From Taxillus chinensis (lineage: Eukaryota > Streptophyta > Magnoliopsida > Santalales > Loranthaceae), in the NCBI GenBank assembly GCA_023512835.1, contig CM042087.1:12060853-12124852 (forward strand): a stretch of DNA of 64,000 nt. Reading direction: 5' to 3'. Every line of letters starts with the position of its first letter. The stretch's first letter is position 1. Shown here in pieces: positions 1 to 11,349 of this stretch. The position numbers and the translations under genes were made by a program. Below the pieces are notes generated by a model that did no database searches, was not told the DNA's origin, and saw only the letters and a program-made list of their open reading frames with translations.

Positions 1-518
1 CTTATCCTAGCATACTTAGGCCATTTTGGGGTATTTCCCCTTTGTAAAGTGTTGTACTTAGCTTATAGAGTAAGTTGTAGAGATTTTAGATTTCGGTCAT
101 ATATGATGTCTCCCTGGCGACAAGTGACGGAAAAGTGTTAACATATATATTAGGGGGGAGTGATGTTGTTTAAAGCAATCAACAATCAAAACAATCGTTT
201 TTTCTTTTTTTTATTAATTTTTTTCTTAGTGAGGCTTCCTAAACAATTGCTTTACAACGGATCGATGGGTTCCGATCCAAATGCGACGTAGGCTGACCTA
301 GCTCTTCTTAGGGTGGGAACTAGGTGCCGCACGGGTTAAGGGCGACACCGTGACACAGGCGCATATTCACACGGGCATTTTATCGAACACTTAACATACA
401 CCAACCACCCAACCTGGAAAATCACACCAAAACGCCACTACAGGCCAACATTCAACAGGTAGAGGGGTCACACCTATAGGAATTTACATATAACGCCCGG
501 CAAACCTCGGGGGTAATT
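1..518. other. Unassigned transposon-like sequence
   Basis: No credible coding frame is visible. At about 152-165 a purine run (ending GGGGGGAG) is followed directly by TGATGTTG. This resembles a polypurine tract followed by an LTR start on the plus strand, but no second copy lies in the window to confirm it. The rest is mixed non-coding sequence. It is probably the edge of another LTR element that continues to the left. Confidence 0.3.
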
Positions 519-535
519 GGGGGGGGGGGGGGGGG
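519..535 (+). repeat. G17 homopolymer
   Basis: There are seventeen consecutive G residues, preceded by a separate GGGGG run about 10 bases upstream. The tract could form a G-quadruplex, and its length is also error-prone in sequencing. No gene is associated with it. Confidence 0.85.
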
Positions 536-769
536 CAGAACCCTACACATTAAAAAACGATCCTCCTTGCTCCCGCGTTAGATGCCGTCCTCCCCACGCA
601 AGACGCTCCGTGGCAACCCCACCTAGACGATCCTCCTTTCCCGGTCTCTCCCCACTAGCTCTCTCTCCCTCCTTTCCCTCTCTCGGCTCTCTCTCTCTCC
701 ACGACGGCTGCAGTGGCTGAAAAACCCCTAACCCTAGAACAAGGAGTCTCCTCATCCTTATATAGACCT

Positions 770-1276
770 CCCAATATCAAAATGACGTAGTTTTGATTAA
801 GTGAAACCCATTTTCAAAACGACGTAGTTTTGATTACACAAGCTACCATCTTCTCGCTTCCATACACGCCAAAATATCCACTATTCCAACATGGTCCTTT
901 GGGGAAAAATCATTAGAATGACAAAACCAAGGTAACCATGCAAAAACATGTTTGCACATCAATTTGAACGCCAATCCCCCAATTGGCGTGCAGCTCCAAA
1001 TGCACTCAAACTTCACCCCAAGCCTCCTAGCATCTTGTAGAGGTCTGAGAAGCAAAAATATGCTTGCACGTGAAATGGGTGAATTCACGTAGAGGCTCCA
1101 AATGCTCTGAAATTTCTGTGGTAGATAGAGACCTCATTCTAAGCAACGTTTGTTCTTGCACGCCAATTGTTTGAGGCCATCTACTATATCAAAAGTGAGC
1201 TCCAAAATCTGCCAAAACAGCTTAAAACCGCAGGTATATGCATAGCATCTTCCTAGGGCATAAATGTACGTTATCA
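770..1276 (-). mobile_element. Partial, diverged LTR of the element A/E family
   Basis: This stretch aligns by eye to the LTR of element A (about 4010-4590), including the GACGTAGTTTTGAT block, the GAAATGGGTGAATTCACG block and the terminal ACGTTATCA. It lacks about 90 bp that element A has just before the terminus. Its right end (minus-strand LTR start) interrupts the Copia-1 3' LTR. The left part is diverged or outside the window, so I cannot tell whether it is a solo LTR or the 5' LTR of a minus-strand element. Confidence 0.65.
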
Positions 1277-2262
1277 CTTGTCACATGCACCTCCCAAAAG
1301 TCCCCTCTTGGGCTCATCTCTTACCTCAAACTTGTGCACCAACATCCAAGGTGTTTGTGGTTAACTTCCTACACACGGGTTACACACGGGTCATTACACT
1401 TACATCACGAAGCAGCTAGCTTGTGACTTTGAATACAAAGAGATAAGTTGAAGTAACATCTTCTAGAATCCGGTATAAGGTTCCTTACTCCGTGTTTAAA
1501 CTAAGCTCGGATCCTTACTTCGTAATACTAATTGCTTACTCCGTATCAATTTGGTACTGGAATCCTTATTCCGTGTAAGCGCTTCCTTACTCCGTATGAA
1601 AGAGAAGGTCGGAGTGCTTACTCCACATCAGCGCTTCCTTACTCCGCATCTAGTTTCCTTACTCCGCATGAGTTAAAGGAACGGATGGCTTACTCCGTAT
1701 CAGCACATCCTTACTCTACATGAGTGAGTGGTTCGGATTCCTTACTCCGCATCTAGTTTTCTTACTCCGTGCAAATAAGGACTCAAGTCCTTAATCCGTA
1801 GAAGTACTTCCTTACTCCGCATGTATGGAAGACTCGGATTCCTTACTCCGTGTCTTCTTTACTTTAGTCCGCTTGAGTGAAAGACTTAACTTTTTAACTC
1901 CGTGACGACTCTCTTACTCCGTGCGACTTTGTAGACTAAGATTCTTACTCCGCATCTATTTGACTTTGTCCGTTTGAAGTATTAGGTGCAGATTCCTTAG
2001 TCCGTAACTTTTAAGTTCTTAGTCCGCACGAATGATCCTTATTTCGTATGAAGTAAAGACTTGGTTATTTACCAAGTATTTGACGACACTCATTCTCACC
2101 TGGATTAGGATTATGTATCCTGTCCTTAGCTTTGCTTTCACGAGTGTACATCCGGATTAAGATCATATCTTCTGCAATAACTTAAGACAAAATAACAAAG
2201 GTCTCAAATCAAGTTACATAGGGATTTGTCAGCATTATCCAAATTCTGGGCTTGATCCAACA
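1277..2262 (-). mobile_element. Copia-1 3' LTR (left part replaced by an insertion)
   Basis: From about 1400 to 2262 this matches the complete Copia-1 LTR at 34759-36181, ending with the same block (ATTCTGGGCTTGATCCAACA) that is the LTR start on the minus strand. The missing portion was displaced by the Gypsy LTR ending at 1276. Its position at the far left, with RNase H-coding sequence to its right on the minus strand, makes it the 3' LTR. Confidence 0.8.
1485..2060 (-). repeat. CTTACTCCG degenerate minisatellite in the Copia-1 3' LTR
   Basis: About 20 irregularly spaced copies of a CCTTACTCCG(C/T)AT-like word occur every 20-40 bases. The same array is present in the 5' LTR at 35395-35965, so it is part of the family's LTR rather than a later insertion. 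It creates short spurious reading frames and codes for nothing recognisable. Confidence 0.85.
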
Positions 2263-3082
2263 ATATGATTTGCCCAAATTAAGATTAATGAGTGAAAATG
2301 GATTAAGGAACACTTGCTAATAGCAATCAATTGATTATTATATTCAAATGTACAGTTGAAGAAACAAAAACATTCAATCATGCCATAATTCCGATTCAAC
2401 AATGGATGCCCAGTCAGATCCATAAGTGAGAGTTATAGGGTAGAGCATCCGAGACATATAAGGGGGTTATTACGAAAGTAATAGATGAAGCTTTTGTGCC
2501 CCCTTAGATCGTGTGATCCTCTCAAGAAAGACTCCCCCTCAGATAGACAGCCAGGAAAGAGGTCACGAGACATATAAGGGGGTATTACTCACGTAATTGA
2601 TAAAGCATTTTCCCCCCTTTAGACCATGCAATCCTCTCGATGGACATTTACTGCTTAATATTGAGAACTTGCTGTCCATCCTTGAGGAAACTCCACTTCA
2701 GAAGCTGATCAGACTGCAAATGTGATTTTATCCACAAGACATTCCGAGCTAACCCATTTCATTTCTTCAACCAAGCATGTTAATATTGCAATCAATATGA
2801 AAAAGCATTTGACATGTGGTGAGAGATGAAAATTTGAATCATGAAATCCTAAAGAGGTTTTATTCATATATCTTTAATTATGTTAGCTTAAGCGACTTCA
2901 GTCGGGAAATGCAAGCATCCTCCCATATGAAAATATGACAAAATTATTATAACACAATGCATGACACAAGTAAAGGTGATCAGCAGTAAGAATAGTAAGT
3001 GTCTAATGCTCATCATGAAACACGATTCATGTTTTGAAAGAAGTATTGACCGAATGAATTAGAAGCTATGCAGATAGGTCAA
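2263..3082 (-). other. Copia-1 3' non-coding tail
   Basis: This lies between the RNase H region (continuing at 15302) and the 3' LTR. It contains a partial tandem duplication of about 117 bp starting at GACATATAAGGGGG (about 2453 and 2570), each copy with C-rich tracts that read as GGGGGAG or GGGGG-type purine runs on the element's strand. The last five bases, 3078-3082 (GTCAA), pair with 15302-15306 (GTTAA) as the target duplication of element A. Confidence 0.6.
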
Positions 3083-4590
3083 GTATAGACAGATTTTTAG
3101 CCTCTCTAAAAGAGCTAGCTAATGTTGTTAAATCTCTCTTCAAGATAATAAATTCCCTAAGTTTGCACTAAAAGAATAGCAGCAAGCAAGGGGTCGAACC
3201 CACAGGGATTAGCCTAGTTCTCTAGTTCTCAAATCAAAACACCCAATTACTCTTGTTCTATAAAATGTCTTGGCAAAAAGTTTTCTTTTTAAACTAAAGA
3301 TCTAATTTTTATTTGGTTTTCTGAATAAACAAAGAAAGTAAACTGATTATAAGATTAAGATTCAAGGATTATAAGCATCTAGGGTCACAATTTTACCTCC
3401 CTATGTTATCTCTACTGGTTCATGGTATTAGGGTTGTCTAATTGAAAACATGCTAAACATAAGCCAAGGACAACAAATGGTCATTGAGGTCCTTTTAAGA
3501 GTTGTATGCCAGAATGGTCATCTAAACACACAAACATGCAAAGCCAATAAATCATACTTGCAAAAGGATAATGATCACACCAATTACAAATAAGTTATGA
3601 ATCTCAATCCGCCCCAGACTAGGGCTAAGAATACCAAGGTGTACATCCAAAGATAGAATTAAGAACATATTCATAAAACATGCAAAACTCAATCATCCAA
3701 ACCCAATATTCATAAACACGAGAAAGCAACAAGGGGGCTACATTGCTCCCCTAGATTAAAAGAACTACTCACGCATGATTACAAGCAAACACAAAGCATA
3801 AAAGCTCAACATCTTCTTCTTGATCACGCGCACAGCAAAGCTTCAAATCCAGGCTCCAAAATCCGCGACGGCTGCTGCAACGACTGCGACGGCTGCTCTC
3901 CTAGGTCAAGGAGCACCTCCAAGTCGTGGAGCCTCTCTCTCTCTCTCTAAAAATGTGTAGGGGGTTTAAGGGATGCATAGCAGAGGCGTGGAGGCTTGTA
4001 TTTATAGAGTTTGGATGGGCTTTGAGGTGTGTACCCTAGCCCATTTATCAAAACGGCGTAGTTTTGATAAGTGACACTCGAAACATTAAAATCTCTATCT
4101 TCCATCCACAATTTGGACACGGGCCTTCAGAAACAAATGATCAGCATGGAAAAACGATAGGATCGGTCCAAAAATATCTCTGTACGTCAATTTGCACGTG
4201 ATATGGTGAATTCACGTGCACCTCCAAATCAGCTCAAACTTCTCCCCAAGCTTCCTTGCATACTGTAGAGGCCTGAGAGGCAAAAATAGACTTGCACGTG
4301 AAATGGGTGAATTCACGTGCAGCTCCAAATGCTCTGAAATTTCTGTGATAGGTAGAGGACATCATTCTAAGAAACTTTTGTTCTTGCACGCCAATTGGTT
4401 GAGGCCATCTACTATGTCAAAAGTGAGGTCCAAAATCTGCCAAAACAGCTTAAAAGCGCATGTATTTGCAAATAGCATCTTTCTAGGGGTTAGAGCAAAT
4501 ATATATGATATATGAAGCAATAAGGCTCTAATCATGCTCTTAAACATCCTAAATAAACACTAGAATAACGGCATAAAATGCACGTTATCA
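3083..4590 (-). repeat. Element A 3' LTR
   Basis: This is nearly identical to 13803-15301. On the minus strand it starts TGATAACGTG. The last four bases have diverged from the TGTCA end of the other copy. A TATAAATA box lies at 3999-4006 on the minus strand. Palindromic CACGTG-containing words lie upstream of it, in U3, at about 4190-4330. Confidence 0.93.
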
Positions 4591-6107
4591 AATACACCAC
4601 ACTTGAACCATTGCTTGTCCTCAAGCAAAAGCATACAAGCATGCAAAAATAAAATAAACACGCAGTCAAACGGAAGAAAAATAAAATAACAATCAAGGAG
4701 AATCATGGTTTCCTAAGCATGTAACTCTATCATGATGAAATGGGAATTTAAGCATCAAAATGAGTCATAGCTTAGTTCATTCATGTCCATATCCCTAGTC
4801 CAACAACCATGCAATATCTCCACTTAAATTTCATATATGAGTAAGCAATCCATGATAAAATAGCATCTAGTTTCCCTTTAAGTTCTTACCAAGGATAAGC
4901 AGCCTCACTCAAATATAACAATTCTCAAGCCCAATACCTATCAATGAACAATGGATGGAAAACTCTAACTCTGCACTCGCCATCAGCTATTGATTAAGTA
5001 CTTGCCAAGCAATCATGAGAATTCCCTATTGTGCTCATCAAAGAAAACACACTCTCTATTCTACTTTATTTGAACTCACACTCTAGTCTACTAACTGAAT
5101 AAACAAAACATGAGCCAAAGAATTGAGCTCAACATTCTTAAAACAAAACACAATTAAGCCAATGTGGCTTCACAAATAAATAATCACACATAAACATCAG
5201 GCCATTGTGGCTTTTATTCTGAATCATTCTCTTTTTCTTTCTTTTTCTAAGTAATAACCTTACAAGGTTGCATTTTATGCTCTCCCTTGATGGATTATTC
5301 ACTCTTTTTTTTTTTACTCACATAACACAAATAAGACTAATTTTTCTAATGCAAACTCCTTGCCATTTTGCTACATAAGGAGAGACAAAAATTCATTGAT
5401 GTCTCACATCCCATTTTCCAATTAAGTGATGGCTTTTTCACAATTTGTATCACAGCCTTTTCCAATAATATCACACAATAAAGAAAAGAATGCAAAGACA
5501 GTCACAATGACTTAGAGGTCTTGCATCCTAACTAAACACCAAACACTGAGCACTAATAAGTAATCATATGCTTACTTGACTCCTACCATTAAATAACCAA
5601 TGTTGAATGCAAGATGAGTAGCAAATCAAACTATTACCCATACCCTAAAATGACACTCAAAGGCTAAAAGAAATTGTTCTCATTTTTCATTTCTTTTTCA
5701 CTCAACTTTAAGGGTTACTTAAGTCTATCATAGCATTTCATGCTCAGCTAATATTCAAAACTCAGCTCCAAAAACATGGTGATATCATTCAAAAGATAAA
5801 GACATGATTAAACCAATTCAGAGCACATTTTAACTACTTTAACACCCTTATCACAACATGATACTAATGTGGCATAAAAAATTAAATTTTAAGCCAAAAT
5901 TGCATACTTAATATCCATGCTTCCACAAGCAAATCATTCAAGCAAACAACTCAAACAATCATGCAACTAAAAACAATTTTTTTTAGAATTAAATAAAACA
6001 TGCAATCACAACATAAAAGACAAGCAAGTGGCTCAAGTCACTCCCCATACACCACACTTAAAATATGCTATGTCCGCATGGCATAAAAGAAGGAGTAGGA
6101 AAAACAG
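4591..6107 (-). other. Element A 3' UTR with polypurine tract
   Basis: About 1.5 kb of AT-rich non-coding sequence separates the ORF3 stop from the 3' LTR. The segment touching the LTR reads, on the minus strand, AAGTGTGGTGTATT. It is preceded by a GAGGACAAGC-like word, typical of the region before the 3' LTR in Athila-type elements. No reading frame of note is present. Confidence 0.7.
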
Positions 6108-6926
6108 TTACCCCTGGTTTGGCACACTGTAATAGTAGATGACATTGGCCACCATTCGTCGCACCTGAGTCACAAAGTCAGCCGACGTCTCGCCGCGCAC
6201 TTCCCAATTTTCCTTCCCTTGCAGAATACCCATCATGTAGTAGCAAGTAAAGATCGCACAGCTGAATTGGTCAGGCTGTTGGGGAATTTGCATTTTGTTG
6301 TAGTGAATAAGAGGGAGCTTGTCCGCCAGCAAGCCTTCTTTGATCATCGCCACTTTCATTCGTTTGATGAACCCATGCACTAACTGTCTTTTCCGTCTAG
6401 CAAACCCTTCGCTTTGGCTTGGATCATATAGCACGACATGTCCTACATCCAGATTCAAACGGACAAGTACATAGTGGCGGTCAATGTGCACCGGAATCAG
6501 CACCTCATGCATACCATGCCAAGGGCAGTGCCCTTCATTCTCACCATTGATGCGTTGGCACCACACCTCTTCGAACAAGGGTTGATTGAAAAGCTCACAC
6601 AGCATGATGGAAGTGTACCGAGCTAAGGGGTAGTTATGAGGCTCAGCCTCCACTACATAGCGCATGGTCCTATAGAAGAGGTCTATCTCGTCGGCGTAGA
6701 GATATTCATTCTCGGAGATCCTCTTTAAGCTAAAAGGGGTGAAGATATCATTATCCCGTATAAAGCGAGCCCTTTGAACCGTGGAATTGATGAACTCTTC
6801 AAATGCTGCTTGGCTCTCGTCAGATGATAAGGCTGGATTAATGATTAAATGGACAGGAGGGCCAAGTAGATCTTCAGGTTCAGCGATCATGTATGCACCC
6901 CAAGAGACAGGAAGTATAGCGGGCAC
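6108..6926 (-). CDS. Element A ORF3 C-terminal part: Ulp1-like (C48) cysteine-peptidase domain
   Basis: This 272-residue open frame is the downstream half of ORF3. The motif VLIPVHIDRHYVLV (residues 142-155) supplies His151, LYDPSQ supplies Asp168, and QQPDQFSC supplies Gln217 and Cys223. The His-to-Asp spacing of 17 and the Gln-to-Cys spacing of 6 equal those of the yeast SUMO peptidase Ulp1 (His514, Asp531, Gln574, Cys580; established knowledge). The usual Gly after the Cys is Ala here. The domain would be expected to cleave SUMO-like or polyprotein substrates, but that is inferred from the fold only. It joins the upstream frame by a frameshift in the proline-rich linker near 6890-6930. It sits after integrase, where Athila elements are described as carrying an env-like ORF. 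No signal peptide or membrane segment is visible. Confidence 0.8.
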   Translation of the reverse strand: MPAILPVSWGAYMIAEPEDLLGPPVHLIINPALSSDESQAAFEEFINSTVQRARFIRDNDIFTPFSLKRISENEYLYADEIDLFYRTMRYVVEAEPHNYPLARYTSIMLCELFNQPLFEEVWCQRINGENEGHCPWHGMHEVLIPVHIDRHYVLVRLNLDVGHVVLYDPSQSEGFARRKRQLVHGFIKRMKVAMIKEGLLADKLPLIHYNKMQIPQQPDQFSCAIFTCYYMMGILQGKENWEVRGETSADFVTQVRRMVANVIYYYSVPNQG

Positions 6927-8468
6927 CGAGCCTGAGAATATGCAGGATCAGTAAAAGGCTGGAAGGGTGAATACCCTTCTGCTGGCTCTGTCTCCTCTTG
7001 AGGCTGGAAGGGTGAATACCCTGCTGCTGGCGCTGCCTCCTCTGGGTGATAGTGAGATGGCCGAGCTGAAGGTTCTGGTTGAGGTGGATCGGCCTGGGCT
7101 AGATAAGAATCTTCAGGGGATGGAGAGGGTTCTTCATCAGATATCTCCACTATAGGAGAACGTTTTGATGCTTTCCTCTTGCTCAAGGCCTTCCAGATTT
7201 TGCCTAGGAGGCCTTTGACTTCTTTATTGTCCTTCCTCAGGGCTTCCACCTCACGCTGGGGTTCCTGGCATTTGCCTCCCTGAGCTGTTGTGTTTCTTGC
7301 CTCCAAGCTTCGGTAGATGCGGCGGGAGGAGCTTGGGGGCCTCCCATGCTCAAGGTGATGCATGAGCAGCTACGTCTGGAGCCTCCCATGCTCTGGTTCT
7401 AGGTTGTGAAGTAGCTTGTTGGTCTCCAGAGATGAGGGCCATTAATTCCTCAAATTGGGCACTAGTGATATGCCCATTAGTGACTGCCCAATTGATGACC
7501 TCCACTTCGCTCACCACCTGCCCACTAATGCCTTGAAAGAAATTGAAAATATCTTCTTTGTGTACATTGAATTGCATGTACATGGCGGTGAGTCCAGATA
7601 GAGTCGCTTCTTCCTTTGATCCACATGAGGAGAGGTTTCCCTTGCAAAGTCGGTGGATCGCTCCACATGAACATTGTGCCTTGCGGGTCGTGATGGAGGA
7701 GGAACATTTGTTGCCCAATGACCTCTGGTACCGATTCCCAAACCTCCTTCAGCATGCAATACTCTTAACACCCAATGAGAAGGAAAAGTGATGCTCTCCA
7801 TGGGGGAAAAATGCAAAGCAGGCATGCTTTGAAATATCACACACAAAAGTCTGCCATTTATCTGCTTTGATGAGTTTTTCTTCCACCATTGAAAAATGGT
7901 AATGGCCCAATCCACATTTAGCATATGATCAATGCTATACATGAACTCCAGGTGTGGCTTAGGCACACTATCTAGCCCACTGGTCTGAATCAATAAGCAT
8001 TTCCCTACCAGGTAAGCTAGGCATCTAAATTTTCCAACAAAACCATTCTTAGTATACTGCCTTCGACTTTGAAATTTTCTAGCATAGTTGCATGCAGTAC
8101 CAAATTCTCCCAGGCTTAGCTGAGGGAAGCTATCATTGGGTTCAGGGAGGTTAAAGCAATGTCTAATAATTTCAGGGGTAATTCTGACATAAACCCCTTG
8201 CACGACCCCTATCAGCTCATCCTCACTCACAGAGACAGATGCATAGAATTCTTGTAGGGCAGAGTAGGAAATAGCTGGGTCAAGCAGATACTAACCTTTG
8301 TAATCCCAGATTTTGAATTTTAAGAGCCACCTCTCTAGCCCAGCCCAGTCTCGAAGCCTCCAAAGCCTGCATATCAGGAGCATGCCCCAAGAGTATCTCC
8401 TCCTCAGGTTGGCTATCAACACTAGGTGAGTGCACCTCCTCCTGGCCAGTCCTCCTTGTGCGCACCAT
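6887..8468 (-). pseudogene. Element A ORF3 N-terminal part: plant transposon protein-like domain, coiled linker
   Basis: The likely start is the ATG at 8466-8468 (MVRTRRTGQEEVHS), about 125 bases downstream of a TATA box. The frame breaks near 8285 and resumes as EDELIGVVQGVYVRITPEI, followed by LVGKCLLIQTSG and DHMLNVDWA. These resemble the domain often annotated as a putative plant transposon protein. Further breaks occur near 7720 and 7360. After it comes a charged, possibly coiled stretch (EALRKDNKEVKGLLGKIWKA) and an acidic/proline-rich linker with repeated AGYSPFQP / EGYSPFQP units. ORF3 of element E has the same order, and D has the same domain order, which supports one original fused protein of roughly 780 residues. 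The function of the N-terminal domain is not known to me. Confidence 0.65.
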
Positions 8469-9319
8469 CTTTGGAATGAGAAAATAAGAGCAAAGAGCAG
8501 AAAACTGAAGAGCAAGAGAGCAAAAGAGCAGAGTTTCTCTAATACTCAGATCTGGAGTGATTTTGGTGTGGAAGCCTTTGAAGATGGCCTCTCCTTATAT
8601 AGCGTGCAGAGGAAAGATGCTCCAATTGGCGTGATACACGTGCCCCTAACTTTTCGAGTGTTCGACCAAAATAGCCCTTGCACGTGAATTGGTTGAATTG
8701 GCGTGCAAGTCGAGATTGTCCCAAACTTTGGTGGTGGGTCCCCCTTGAGCCGGCAAGCAATAGTCCCTTCGCACGTAAATTGTTTGAAGCTTCTAGGAGG
8801 GCTAAAATCGGTATTTTGCATTTTTGGGCCTCTATATGACAACTAGCAATTCGCGTGCAAGAGTAAATGTGATTCACATGGTCTTCATCTACCATTCCAA
8901 AAGTTACGGCTCAAAAGGAGGTGCACGTGAATTGGGCAATTCACGTGCAAATTCACGTTCAGGCCCAAACGGCCCAAATTTCTCCACCGAGTTGTTTATG
9001 CATTATGGACCATCTTTAAGTCTTGCACGTGAATTGTTTGAGCCCATCTTCAAGCACTTTTGGGCTTCACTTGCTCCTTGCTCCTTGACTTTGACTTTAA
9101 AAATAATTCCACAAGTTCGGGACCCAATAATTTGCTCATTCTCGCACATGGTTAGCTAAGAAAGGAACAAAGTCTCCTGCACAATGGTTAGCTTGCAAAC
9201 AAATTTATTGAATAAAATAAATAAAAGAAAATAACATAAAATAAAACATATTAATAAACATTGGGTTGCCTCCCAACCAGCGCTTTATTTAAAGTCTGTA
9301 GCTAGACTTTCAGTTATGA
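8469..9319 (-). promoter_or_regulatory. Element A pol-ORF3 spacer with candidate internal promoter
   Basis: This is a non-coding spacer between the pol stop and the ORF3 ATG. It holds a perfect inverted repeat, arms 8922-8934 and 8937-8949 (TGCACGTGAATTG and its complement) around a 2-base centre, plus several half sites (GCACGTGAATTG-like) at about 8670-8790 and 9025. A minus-strand TATATAAG lies at 8594-8601. Next comes a pyrimidine-rich leader with CTCTTGCTCTT-like repeats up to the ORF3 start. The same CACGTG palindromes precede the TATA box of the LTR. The promoter role is inferred. Confidence 0.6.
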
Positions 9320-11347
9320 TCAGGTAATGGTGAAAGAGAGGGAATCAACTATCTCCCTCTGAGTTGAATCAAAGTATGGTTTCACTATCGCCATTCACCC
9401 AAAATTTCTTGCCATCTACAACTTGGAGCTCAAAGCTCCCATATGGCTTCTTATCAACTATCACAAAAGGTCCCATCCACTTGGACCTTAATTTTCCAAG
9501 AAATAACCTCAACCTTGTGTTAAATAGAAGAACTTTCTGCCCTAAGGTTAAAGGTTCATTGTTGAGTTGCCTATCATGCCATTTCTTAGTTCTTTCTTTG
9601 TAAAATTTAGCACTATCATAGGCATCCAGCCTAAGCTCATCTAACTCAATTAATTGAGTCATCCTAAGCTCCTTGATCTCTTGCAAGTTAAAATTTAACT
9701 TCTTCAAGGCCCAATGAGCCTTGTGTTCTAGTTCCACAGGCAAGTGACATGCCTTACCATATAGAATACGGTAAGGTGACATCCCAATGGGAGTTTTGTA
9801 AGCTGTCCTATATGCCCATAAGGCTTCATCAAGCCTTTGAGACCAATCTTTCCTATTGGCTCCAACAGGTTTTCTCTAAAATGGCTTTAATCTCTCTGTT
9901 GGACACTTCTGCTTGTCCATTAGCTTGTGGGTGGTAAGCTAAAGACTTCCTATGAGTGACACCATACTTGTTTAATAACCTGTCAAACAATTTGTTGCAG
10001 AAATGACTACCCTCATCACTGATTATAGCCCTTGGTGTCCCAAAACGGCTAAAGATGTTCCTAGTAAGGAAATGAGTCACAACCCTAGCATCATTCACTC
10101 TAGTAGGAATAGCTTCTACCCACTTAGACACATAATCCACAAGCAAGCAAAATGTATGAATACCCATCGAATTGGGGAATGGCCCCATGAAGTCAATGCC
10201 CCAAATGTCAAAAATTTCAACTGAATCGCAAGGATTCCAGTTAAGGGCATCTCATTTTTCCTAGTAGAAGACCACCTACCCTTTGACATCTATCACACTT
10301 TTTGATGTAGACATAGGTGTCTTTCACCATGTGAGGCCAATAAAAGCCACACCGCATGATTTTAGCCACGGTTCTTTGCACCCCAAAGTTCCTTCTCCTC
10401 ACATCTCTCTAAGACCACATCTAGATTTTTCAAGCACTGTTGGTAGGAAGAACCAAACACCGAGAAGTCATCTATGAAGACCTCCATGATCTCCTCAACC
10501 AAACCCTGAAAAATAGCCATCATACACCTTTGGAAGGTGGTAGGGGCATTACAAAGCCCAAATGGCATTCTCCTAAATGCAAATGTGCCAAAAGGGCACG
10601 TGAAGGTGGTCTTTTCTTGGTCCTCGGGCTTAACCATGATCTGATTATACCCAGAATAGCCATCTAAAAAGCAATAATGACTATAGCCAGCTAACCTATC
10701 CAACATTTGGTCAATGAAAGGAAGAGGAAAATGATCCTTCCTAGTAGCCTTGTTCAGCTTTCTATAGTCAACACACACTCTCCACCCCGTCACAGTGCGA
10801 GATGGGATCAATTCATTTTTCTCATTCTTAATCACGGTCATGCCCCCTTTCTTGGGCACAACATGCAATGGACTCACCCACTCACTATCAGAAATAGCAT
10901 AAATTATACCCGCATTTTTCCATTTTAAAATTTCTTTTCTAACAACTTCTTTCACGGCAGGGTTTAATCTTCTTTGTCTTTCAGCAGTGGGTTTAAAATC
11001 ATCATTCATGGCAGGGAATTGATTTGTAGAGTCTAGAAATTCATACCTTAGGTGTCCAGGTAGCTCCTTCAGTTCTGGAGCTGGAGGCACGTCATCTTCT
11101 TTCTCCTCCTCAGCTTGCTCCAAAGAGTTTGTAGTTTGCTCATCTTCCTCAGCTGTCAAGTCCACTTCTTCATCTTGTTGAGCTTCATGAGTGAAGGGCT
11201 CCATTATTGGTGGTGGTAATTTCTTCTGCCAAGTAGTCTTCCACCAATTCCTCAAGGTCTTCAACCCAAAGGCAATCCTCCTCCTCTAGACCTTGCAAAG
11301 CCTTCCCCATGTGGAAGACTAAGGTCTCCTCATTAATTCTCAGAGTT
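9320..11347 (-). pseudogene. pol: Element A pol: RT plus integrase, RNase H deleted
   Basis: RT motifs are clear in the frame 10362-11264: [58 protein letters not shown] and the active-site motif FIDDFSVFG. Immediately after LERCEEKEL the sequence jumps to the integrase zinc-domain end (about 10380), so RT thumb, RNase H and the integrase N-terminus are missing relative to E. The integrase core follows with GPFPNSMGIH, IISDEGSHF, and [16 protein letters not shown] carrying the catalytic Glu. The C-terminal part has [20 protein letters not shown], typical of Athila-type pol. A second deletion of about 140 bp lies before RT near 11015. Frameshifts fall near 9850 and 9390. Confidence 0.9.
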
Positions 11348-11349
11348 AG

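Noticed and set aside
843..1088. Small ORF with LLLRPLQDARRLG-like peptide; also 4216-4515, 14927-15226 and 63127-63426
   Set aside because: The same frame recurs because each lies in the A/E-family LTR U3. It is non-coding regulatory DNA, and the frame is antisense to the element (opposite its coding strand).
6108..6926. Envelope-like protein for the third ORF of A
   Set aside because: There is no signal peptide or transmembrane segment, and catalytic spacing matches a C48 peptidase instead.
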